Source of the DNA: Nitrososphaerales archaeon TH526
GTDB lineage: Archaea > Thermoproteota > Nitrososphaeria > Nitrososphaerales > Nitrososphaeraceae
Length of the DNA: 6,183 nucleotides
Assembly: GCA_014523665.1 (NCBI GenBank)
Contig: JAATVR010000366.1
Location: 1-6,183 of the forward strand
Direction: 5' to 3'
In this document: positions 1 to 4,285 of the stretch, in pieces
How the letters are laid out: every line of letters begins with the position of its first letter
Position numbering within the stretch: position 1 is the first letter of the stretch
Notes under the pieces: generated by a model
The model's database searches: none
Told to the model about the DNA's origin: nothing
Seen by the model: the letters and a program-made list of their open reading frames with translations, nothing else
Translations under genes and position numbers: made by a program

Positions 1-151
1 AAGCAAATGCACCGTCGATAACGCTATAGAATTCTGTGCCTCTTTTTCCGTATCTATTAACAGATCTTGAGGTATTTGAGCAGACAACTATTAGAACTGA
101 GGCATCTTTGACCTGGTTTTGTCCTAGGGATGCTTGACGTAACTTCCTTTT
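1..151 (-). pseudogene. Nitroreductase-family protein, internal fragment lacking its 5' end and running off the window
   Basis: Read on the minus strand, the frame gives KRKLRQASLGQNQVKDAS, then a hydrophobic strand LIVVCSNTSRS, then RYGKRGTEFYSVIDGAFA. This order (LGQ, a strand of the VIVVC type, RYG.RG, then a helix with D.A.A) is characteristic of the FMN-binding nitroreductase fold, including archaeal members annotated as nitroreductase or SagB-like. Such enzymes transfer electrons from NAD(P)H to nitro compounds, quinones or related substrates. In the family this segment is preceded by roughly 60 or more residues carrying the first FMN-contact arginines. Here the frame upstream of about 151 is open for a further stretch but loses all family character and contains no ATG, GTG or TTG. 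The 3' end continues beyond base 1. It overlaps the end of the neighbouring membrane-protein ORF out of frame by about 28 bp. It is therefore a 5'-truncated remnant or the product of a rearrangement. Family assignment is from recalled motifs and is moderately sure. Confidence 0.6.
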
Positions 152-387
152 TGTAACAGGACAAAAGCCCTTGCAATCAGTCCTGCTCCTCCGAGAGACA
201 GACCTGCAAAAATGAGTAAATTTCTAGGGTCTTCGGGATCTAGTCCAGTCACATTTATAGAGTCTATAGTTATATCGGCATATTTCTTGTTAAGAGTAAA
301 ACCAACATAAGGAAATGCAAATAGAAATGAGAGCAGGATTAGTACAATGCCTACTGCAATTAAAATCTTAAAACCATAATTTTTCAA
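124..387 (-). CDS. Small membrane protein with two predicted transmembrane helices, function unknown
   Basis: The 87-residue product has a first hydrophobic helix at about residues 7-29 (ILIAVGIVLILLSFLFAFPYV). A polar, probably extracytoplasmic loop of about 28 residues (30-57) follows, containing an NVT sequon and the stretch LDPEDPRN. A second helix lies at about 58-78 (LIFAGLSLGGAGLIARAFVLL). I do not recognise the family. The ATG is preceded by an AT-rich stretch (388-415) that could hold a TATA box for a nearly leaderless transcript. The last eight to ten residues (QKGSYVKHP) are encoded by DNA that in another frame reads as nitroreductase, so the original C-terminus may have been lost and replaced when the two sequences were joined near 151. 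It could be an intact short protein or a truncated longer one. Confidence 0.5.
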   Translation of the reverse strand: MKNYGFKILIAVGIVLILLSFLFAFPYVGFTLNKKYADITIDSINVTGLDPEDPRNLLIFAGLSLGGAGLIARAFVLLQKGSYVKHP

Positions 388-451
388 TAGCTTAAACAGT
401 ACATATTATTTACTTAATGACTTCTATATATGAGGATTGTTTAAATTCTAA

Positions 452-1042
452 CTCTCTAATCTCAGCGGCTATATATTAAAGTACATTGGAGATGCAGTCT
501 TAGGCTTTTTTGTTGTGCATACTAAATACGGGTTTGAAAACAATGTGGTCCAATACAATAATAGCTATGATGATGTCAACCATACAGACCAGAATGATAA
601 TCTCAATAGATCGTACATATCTTGTGTAAATGCTATTAATTGTGGTAGATCAATAATAAAAATATTGGACCAAGCAATTAATCCAATTCTTAATCAATAT
701 GGATATCCTGAAATGTCAGTGAGAATAGGTATAGATATCGGTGAAAACGTAGTAATTCAGGATGGATGGGATCTGCACAGACTCCCGCAACAAAATAATA
801 AATGGGCAGAAGAACCAGCAATAATTAGAGAACCACACTTTGATATCATAGGTTATAGTACCAATATTGCAGTAAAGATGACTGGACTTGCTGGCACAAG
901 TAAAATTGTCATTGGTCAATCTGCATATGAAATCTTAGATTATGAAAGGTCTTCATTTAAGTTGCTAGATGTTAACCCTGCAGTTTGGAAATATATAGAT
1001 GATAGGACTGACGCACTATACCGAGTATATCAGAGTATTTGA
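452..1042 (+). pseudogene. Class III adenylate/guanylate cyclase catalytic domain, 5'-truncated
   Basis: Class III cyclases make cAMP or cGMP from ATP or GTP. The frame after the stop at 449-451 reads SGYILKYIGDAVLGFF, the conserved K.(I/V)GDAV segment with the adenine-contacting lysine and the second metal-binding aspartate. It continues through VRIGIDIGENVV, EPHFDIIGYSTNIAVKMTGLA and KIVIGQ, the standard order of the second half of the domain. The DIIGYSTN aspartate and asparagine match the substrate-binding and transition-state positions; the transition-state arginine four residues after the asparagine is lysine here. The N-terminal part with the first metal aspartate (F.D..GFT type) is absent. 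No ATG, GTG or TTG occurs before the GTG at 515, which lies after the GDAV motif. A translated product from 515 would be 175 residues and could not be a complete cyclase. Family is near certain; inactivity is inferred. Confidence 0.75.
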
Positions 1043-1060
1043 ACCGCCGATGTAGTACTT

Positions 1061-1079
1061 CACTCACATCTGGTGTGTA
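1061..1079 (+). promoter_or_regulatory. Shared 19-bp operator-like element, copy 1, upstream of the first zinc-finger gene
   Basis: CACTCACATCTGGTGTGTA agrees at 16 of 19 positions with the palindromic copy at 3168-3186. It ends three bases before a TATA-like stretch. In archaea this is where the TFB-recognition element lies, so a bound protein could block or recruit TFB. No binding protein is known from the sequence. Confidence 0.5.
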
Positions 1080-1082
1080 ACG

Positions 1083-1092
1083 TTTATTATTA
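1083..1092 (+). promoter_or_regulatory. Probable TATA box of the first zinc-finger gene
   Basis: TTTATTATTA is centred about 29 bases upstream of the ATG at 1117. That is the distance expected for an archaeal promoter producing a leaderless or nearly leaderless transcript. No Shine-Dalgarno sequence precedes the ATG, which agrees with leaderless translation. Confidence 0.45.
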
Positions 1093-1116
1093 TGTTTATC
1101 ATTATATTAGATAAAC

Positions 1117-1272
1117 ATGACAACCCTGGAACGACTGGATTCTGGACTAAAAGTGCGTATACATTCGCGAGCCAGATATAGTTGTGAAAAATGCCATGCT
1201 AGCTTCCCGAGTATTTTGGATCTGAGTGAGCATATAAGAGTAGATCATAGTAGAACCCAGCAACAGCGATAA
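1117..1272 (+). CDS. Very small single C2H2 zinc-finger protein
   Basis: The 51-residue product contains one complete classical zinc finger at residues 21-44: Y-x-C-x2-C-x3-F-x5-L-x2-H-x4-H, with zinc ligands C23, C26, H39 and H44 and hydrophobic core residues F30 and L36. A basic N-terminal arm (KVRIHSRARY) precedes it and a polar RTQQQR tail follows. The ATG at 1117 is about 29 bases after the centre of a TATA-like box, so the transcript is probably leaderless. Tiny one-finger proteins of this sort are common in thaumarchaea, where they are thought to bind nucleic acid or protein, but their targets are unknown. The gene lies between the cyclase remnant and a second small zinc-finger gene and carries a copy of the shared 19-bp element just upstream of its TATA box. 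The finger assignment is secure; DNA binding is inferred. Confidence 0.8.
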   Translation: MTTLERLDSGLKVRIHSRARYSCEKCHASFPSILDLSEHIRVDHSRTQQQR

Positions 1273-1318
1273 GAAATGTATTAAATGAATTTGTTCAAAA
1301 ACTGAATTTTCTTTTGAC

Positions 1319-1337
1319 AATTAAGCAGTTCTTAATT
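1319..1337. repeat. Perfect inverted repeat, 7-bp arms around 5 bp
   Basis: AATTAAG and CTTAATT flank CAGTT. It lies in the 188-bp gap between the two zinc-finger genes, after a T-rich stretch (1304-1316), and touches the next shared 19-bp element at 1337. It could be an operator or part of the termination signal for the upstream gene. Its 7-5-7 geometry equals that of the palindrome before hsp20, although the bases differ. Confidence 0.4.
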
Positions 1338-1355
1338 ACACACCTGATGCGGGTA
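1337..1355 (-). promoter_or_regulatory. Shared 19-bp operator-like element, copy 2 (reverse orientation), upstream of the second zinc-finger gene
   Basis: On the minus strand it reads TACCCGCATCAGGTGTGTA, matching copy 1 at 15 of 19 positions and the hsp20 copy at 14 of 19. It ends three bases before the TATAAAA box at 1359, the same arrangement as in copy 1. Because the core is near-palindromic, the reversed orientation is not a strong objection. Confidence 0.45.
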
Positions 1356-1358
1356 GGG

Positions 1359-1366
1359 TATAAAAC
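1359..1366 (+). promoter_or_regulatory. TATA box upstream of the second zinc-finger gene
   Basis: TATAAAAC is a strong archaeal TATA match and predicts transcription start near 1386-1390, giving a leader of about 70 bases to the ATG at 1461. A second candidate, TTTAAATA at 1421-1428, lies closer to the gene and would give a leader of about 10 bases. Either or both could be used. Confidence 0.5.
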
Positions 1367-1460
1367 TATCGAACTATTAATGATTCTATCGTCAGGTTAG
1401 ATAGATCTTGGAAGATGAAATTTAAATATGATAGTTGATTATTACTTACAGAAAGAAACT

Positions 1461-1595
1461 ATGTCGTCTTCAAGCGAACCTCCAATGTGTGAAGAATGTG
1501 GTGCAGTGTTTGTTACTGTAGAAGAGCTTCATGAACATCGGGAAGCAGAAAGGGAAGATAAAAAATTAAGACATACGGGTCTTGATGATGGTTAA
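1461..1595 (+). CDS. Very small zinc-finger-like protein, degenerate second half
   Basis: The 44-residue product starts MSSSSEPPMCEECGAVFVTVEELHEHREAE. C10-x2-C13, F17, L23 and H26 match the first three zinc ligands and the core of a C2H2 finger. The fourth ligand, expected four or five residues after H26, is absent: the positions are glutamate and arginine. H24 or H38 might complete the site, or the finger may bind zinc weakly. The protein is acidic, unlike the basic product of the neighbouring finger gene, which argues against simple DNA binding. An in-frame ATG at 1428 would add MIVDYYLQKET, and GGAAGATGA at 1410-1418 could serve as its ribosome-binding site. I prefer 1461 because 1428 overlaps a TATA-like box and such proteins usually begin close to the first cysteine. 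A copy of the shared 19-bp element lies upstream. Confidence 0.65.
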   Translation: MSSSSEPPMCEECGAVFVTVEELHEHREAEREDKKLRHTGLDDG

Positions 1596-1600
1596 ATTGT

Positions 1601-1621
1601 TATTATTTTGGACCAATAATA
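1601..1621. terminator. AT-rich hairpin between convergent genes
   Basis: TATTATT and AATAATA form a perfect 7-bp inverted repeat around TTGGACC. It lies six bases after the stop of the small zinc-finger gene and about 40 bases beyond the stop of the opposing glycosyltransferase, so it could act in both directions. The stem is AT-rich and weak, and archaeal termination relies mainly on T-runs, so this is tentative. Confidence 0.3.
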
Positions 1622-1663
1622 TCATGAAGTACCCGTACCCACTCTAGCTGAAAACAGAATAGC

Positions 1664-3067
1664 TCAGGGTGCTGCTGAAGTTGGATCACTCTTAGCAATT
1701 GTAATAGTGGGTTCTTTGCTAGTAAGCATTCTGGTCGAACTAGTAATACTATTATATAACTCAATATGATTTCTTGCTACTATATTCCATTTTAAGTATT
1801 TCTTGAAGCCTTCGATGGCTTTTTGGTATTTATCATAATTTCTATCCAGCTCTAAAAGTGCGTCAGCAAATGCATTTGGTGTTCTTTTTGTAGTTATCCC
1901 CAGACCTTTTGCTGCAAATTCTTCAAAGAAAGGCAGGTCTGAAGCGATGAATGGAATTCCATGTCCCAAGGCATCAAACATGACTCCTGACCCAGAAGTT
2001 AACTTATAAGGGAGAAGAACTGCATCAGATGCATAAAACAGTGCTGAAAGATCTTCTTCTGAGAGATAGTCCTGACTAAGGTTTATTATTCTGTGATTCT
2101 CATTTGCGCCTTTTACACTCTCTAGGTTGTCTAATTGAATCCTTTCACCAGTAGTATGATTCACTGACGAATTGATTACAATTGTCCAATTTTCCGGTAC
2201 TTTCATTTTTTCTATAATATCCCATCCCTTAGCAACAGTCATGAATCCGAAGGCTAAAGCTATTTTACCCATGTCTTTTTGTGAAAGAGAAGGGAATCTA
2301 GCTCTCGCGTCTTTCTTACTAATTCCCTCAATGGAAGCTGCAGGCTCTGCACCATGATATAATAACTTCACTTTACTGCTGCTGGTCCTTTTATTACTTC
2401 TTTTCCTACCGATAATCGCCTTCATATAGTCAGAAAAGACTATCCCCGTGTTGCTCTTTAGCAACTTATCCTTATTTTGATTTTGAAACGCTTCATAGTT
2501 AATAAGGTATTCCCAGTAAGTGATAATGTTATCCAATCTATCCTTTAGGCTTGATAGAAGTTTAAATTTTTTATCCTCTGTACTCTTTTCAGAGATCGAT
2601 AAGCTCTCCTTCTTGTTTATCTTTATTTGAGGTATTCTCATCCATTGTCTAAAGATATATTCAGAATGAAACGTAGTAATTATCGGAATCTTACAATTGT
2701 TGTAGAACGAATCAATCGTAGTATGAGTATTATTTGATCTAATCAAATGAAGCTTTAGACCATATAATCCAGGCTCATATTGTATGTGCACAACATCTGG
2801 TTTAATTTCATTAACTAAATTCGATAGAATTTCAGAGTTATGTATATTGTTAGGAGAGAGTGCAGTGTAATCTCCTTTTCCTTTGTTGTCACATGCTACA
2901 TAGACTTCTACTCCATGTCTTTTGAGCTCATTTACTAAATTATATGTATATCGACCAACACCACCATTAATCGGTGGATACTCCGGTGAAACCATCAGAA
3001 TGCGAAGCTTTTCAGATGACAATATTGAAGAAATACTTAAAATTTTTTTGTTATTTGCTGCGTGCAT
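1664..3067 (-). CDS. GT-B fold glycosyltransferase, family 4-like
   Basis: The 467-residue product is a cytoplasmic glycosyltransferase expected to transfer a sugar from a nucleotide-sugar donor, most likely for surface polysaccharide or glycoprotein. The N-terminal Rossmann domain opens at residues 21-60 with LRILMVSPEYPPINGGVGRYTYNL, the classical glycine-rich acceptor-side motif, then HIQYEPG (94-100) and TFHSEY (132-137). A charged, probably helical insertion at about 145-205 is unusual. The C-terminal donor domain has YHGAEP (237-242), GFMTVAKGWD (274-283) and ASDAVLLPYKLTSGSGVMFDALGHGIPFIAS (346-376). The usual E-x7-E donor motif is altered: the second glutamate is D365 and the first is not a glutamate. 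The ATG at 3067 leaves about 20 residues before the first beta strand; no better start is evident. It is divergent from hsp20 across 226 bp. The sugar specificity cannot be read from sequence. Confidence 0.85.
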   Translation of the reverse strand: MHAANNKKILSISSILSSEKLRILMVSPEYPPINGGVGRYTYNLVNELKRHGVEVYVACDNKGKGDYTALSPNNIHNSEILSNLVNEIKPDVVHIQYEPGLYGLKLHLIRSNNTHTTIDSFYNNCKIPIITTFHSEYIFRQWMRIPQIKINKKESLSISEKSTEDKKFKLLSSLKDRLDNIITYWEYLINYEAFQNQNKDKLLKSNTGIVFSDYMKAIIGRKRSNKRTSSSKVKLLYHGAEPAASIEGISKKDARARFPSLSQKDMGKIALAFGFMTVAKGWDIIEKMKVPENWTIVINSSVNHTTGERIQLDNLESVKGANENHRIINLSQDYLSEEDLSALFYASDAVLLPYKLTSGSGVMFDALGHGIPFIASDLPFFEEFAAKGLGITTKRTPNAFADALLELDRNYDKYQKAIEGFKKYLKWNIVARNHIELYNSITSSTRMLTSKEPTITIAKSDPTSAAP

Positions 3068-3167
3068 TTATCTCGATTGAGTGAAATAGTCAATTTCTGT
3101 ACTTACGTTACTTCTTGTCACGTCTTTTTACGCATCTTACTAATTAGATAAAATGATATTTATTCTT

Positions 3168-3186
3168 TACTCACATGTGGTGAGTA
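3168..3186. promoter_or_regulatory. Shared 19-bp operator-like element, copy 3: perfect palindrome upstream of hsp20
   Basis: TACTCAC, ATGTG, GTGAGTA forms a perfect 7-5-7 inverted repeat, as expected for a dimeric regulator site. It directly abuts the TATA box at 3187. On its other side, the minus strand has an AT-rich TATA-like stretch (about 3155-3165), so the same site could control the divergent glycosyltransferase. It is not the known Phr or HSR1 heat-shock operator pattern as far as I recall them. Confidence 0.6.
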
Positions 3187-3194
3187 TTTAAATA
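3187..3194 (+). promoter_or_regulatory. TATA box of hsp20
   Basis: TTTAAATA predicts transcription start near 3217-3222 and a leader of about 75 bases, unusually long for this kind of archaeon. A second AT-rich candidate at about 3250-3258 (AATAAATAT) would give a leader of about 12 bases. Confidence 0.45.
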
Positions 3195-3229
3195 AGATAC
3201 CAATAATATTTTCTAACCTTATAATGACA

Positions 3230-3279
3230 AACACCCAATGTTAATAACGAATAAATATCTCTTTTGTATAATGGGTGTT
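3230..3279 (+). promoter_or_regulatory. Inverted repeat in the hsp20 leader, adjoining the ribosome-binding site
   Basis: AACACCCA (3230-3237) and TGGGTGTT (3272-3279) are perfect 8-bp complements separated by 34 AT-rich bases. The 3' arm ends immediately before GGTGA (3280-3284), which fits a Shine-Dalgarno sequence nine bases before the ATG at 3294. In a transcript from the TATA box at 3187 both arms would be in the leader, so the structure could tune translation. As DNA it could instead be an operator around the AATAAATAT stretch. Confidence 0.4.
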
Positions 3280-3293
3280 GGTGAATATCATAA

Positions 3294-3830
3294 ATGTGGA
3301 GAGATCCATGGAGATATACATCAAGAATTTTCGAGGATGCTGACAGAGAATTTGCAGAAGCTGAAGAAATGTTGAACAGAATGTTTAGAACTGTAAGAGA
3401 AGGTTCAACAGCAGGTGCCGCTACATCTCAGTTGCCATACTACTACGGGTACCAAATTAACGTAGGTTCAGACGGAAAACCTCATATCAGAGAATTTGGA
3501 AACGTAAAACCAGCTGCCAGGGGACTTATAGAACAAAGCGGGGTACGGGAACCACTAGTTGACACATCAGTAGACGAGAAAAACAATCAACTTACCATTA
3601 CGGCAGAGATGCCTGGTGTGAACAAAGAAGACATTAAAGTGAATATTTCTGATACCTACATTACAATTCAGGCAGAAAAAGGCGACAAAAAATATCACAC
3701 GGATGTACCTATAAATCTGGCATTGGAAGATGTTTCAGCAAAAGCTGCCTATTCAAACGGAATCCTAGAGCTGAAAATTAAATTGAAACAAGCTCCGAAA
3801 TCTAAAGGAAAAGAGGTAAAGGTAGAATAG
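3294..3830 (+). CDS. hsp20: Small heat-shock protein of the Hsp20/alpha-crystallin family
   Basis: The 178-residue product is an ATP-independent holdase chaperone that assembles into oligomers and keeps unfolding proteins soluble. Residues 1-45 form a Trp/Phe/Arg-rich amphipathic N-terminal arm. A segment typical of this archaeal subfamily follows (GYQINVGSDGKPHIREFGN, 52-70). The alpha-crystallin domain spans about 86-165: REPLVDTSVDEKNNQLTITAEMPGV, KEDIKVNI and the signature A-x-x-x-NG-x-L (AAYSNGILEL, 151-160). The C-terminal V-K-V at 175-177 corresponds to the I/V-x-I/V anchor that docks on a neighbouring subunit. GGTGA at 3280-3284 supports the ATG at 3294. The gene lies 70 bp upstream of the CDC48-like gene in the same direction; CDC48 unfolds proteins, so the pairing fits protein quality control. 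Length and motifs are complete; I see no damage. Confidence 0.93.
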   Translation: MWRDPWRYTSRIFEDADREFAEAEEMLNRMFRTVREGSTAGAATSQLPYYYGYQINVGSDGKPHIREFGNVKPAARGLIEQSGVREPLVDTSVDEKNNQLTITAEMPGVNKEDIKVNISDTYITIQAEKGDKKYHTDVPINLALEDVSAKAAYSNGILELKIKLKQAPKSKGKEVKVE

Positions 3831-3856
3831 TCGTTTCAGACAAGAGATAGTCACAT

Positions 3857-3868
3857 CCATTTTTTATT
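3857..3868 (+). terminator. T-run after hsp20
   Basis: CCATTTTTTATT, with six consecutive T residues, lies about 27 bases after the hsp20 stop. Archaeal RNA polymerase terminates on such runs. It is also AT-rich enough to be mistaken for a promoter element of the next gene, but it would start transcription so close to the Shine-Dalgarno sequence at 3884 that the site would be lost. Confidence 0.4.
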
Positions 3869-3883
3869 ACTAGTGTCTAATGA

Positions 3884-3890
3884 GAGGTGA
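3884..3890 (+). promoter_or_regulatory. Ribosome-binding site that sets the TTG start of the CDC48-like gene
   Basis: GAGGTGA, within the longer GAGAGGTGA, is an excellent match to the archaeal Shine-Dalgarno sequence. It lies 10 bases before TTG at 3901. It decides for the rare TTG start, because no ATG or GTG precedes the N-terminal domain in this frame at a suitable distance. Confidence 0.65.
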
Positions 3891-3900
3891 ATAGAAAAGT

Positions 3901-4281
3901 TTGGCAAATGAAACCAAATCAGGTTCAGATGATTTTGTATCATTGAAGGTATCTGAAACTAGTGCAAAATTTGTTGGAAAGGGTATGGCACTAATAGACC
4001 CGGCAGTAGTAGAAAAAATGCAGCTTACCACAGGTGATGTAATAGAAATTACTACTTCTAGCGGTAAGAAGAAGACTTTCGCTTTGTTATGGTCAGGTCA
4101 GCCTGAAGATTATGGGTTAAGAATAATTAGAATTGATGGCTATACGCGAAATAATCTTGGAATTGGAATAGATGATCATGTAAAAATACGTAAAGCACAA
4201 GACATAAAGAATGCTGAGCTAAGTTGTTGTTTCACCAACAGAAGAACTGAACATAGTAGGAATAGAAGAATATCTTACTGA
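3901..4281 (+). CDS. CDC48/VCP-like AAA ATPase, N-terminal domain fragment ended by a frameshift
   Basis: Translation from the TTG gives 126 residues. Residues about 12-107 form the double-psi beta-barrel N-domain of CDC48 ([67 protein letters not shown]). This domain binds cofactors and substrates. After KNAEL (residue 107) the sequence becomes a non-homologous tail rich in Cys, Arg and Ser ([19 protein letters not shown]) that stops at 4279-4281. Removing one A of the pair at 4221-4222 restores [32 protein letters not shown], the expected start of the second N-terminal subdomain, which joins the downstream frame without a gap. This is therefore the first part of one split gene and not a separate protein. 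It is either a real mutation or a sequencing error. Confidence 0.8.
   Translation: MANETKSGSDDFVSLKVSETSAKFVGKGMALIDPAVVEKMQLTTGDVIEITTSSGKKKTFALLWSGQPEDYGLRIIRIDGYTRNNLGIGIDDHVKIRKAQDIKNAELSCCFTNRRTEHSRNRRISY
4219..4225 (+). other. One-base insertion frameshift in the CDC48-like gene
   Basis: CTAAGTT should read CTAGTT to keep CDC48 homology: one extra A sits at 4221 or 4222. Upstream of it the zero frame is CDC48; downstream the +1 frame is CDC48, and conceptual joining yields 107 plus 563 codons. A programmed +1 shift looks unlikely, because the leucine tRNA on CTA would have to re-pair with TAA and no stop or recognised slow codon follows. Confidence 0.75.
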
Positions 4282-4285
4282 AATA

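Noticed and set aside
716..919. 67-codon open frame on the minus strand opposite the cyclase
   Set aside because: It is antisense to clear cyclase motifs, has low-complexity composition and no family resemblance.
1596..1663. Fourth copy of the 19-bp element near TACCCGTACCCACTC (1630-1644)
   Set aside because: Only one half resembles the consensus, the core GGTG is missing, and it lies between convergent genes where no promoter is expected.
2172..2357. 61-codon open frame on the plus strand inside the glycosyltransferase
   Set aside because: It is a shadow of a well-supported gene on the other strand.
1103..3154. ATTAGATAAA present both before the first zinc-finger gene (about 1106) and in the hsp20 promoter region (about 3143)
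   Set aside because: A 10-bp AT-rich match at inconsistent positions relative to genes is likely chance.
4219..4225. Programmed +1 ribosomal frameshifting in the CDC48-like gene
   Set aside because: The P-site CTA would need to re-pair on TAA, and there is no stop codon or recognised stimulatory element; a plain insertion is simpler.
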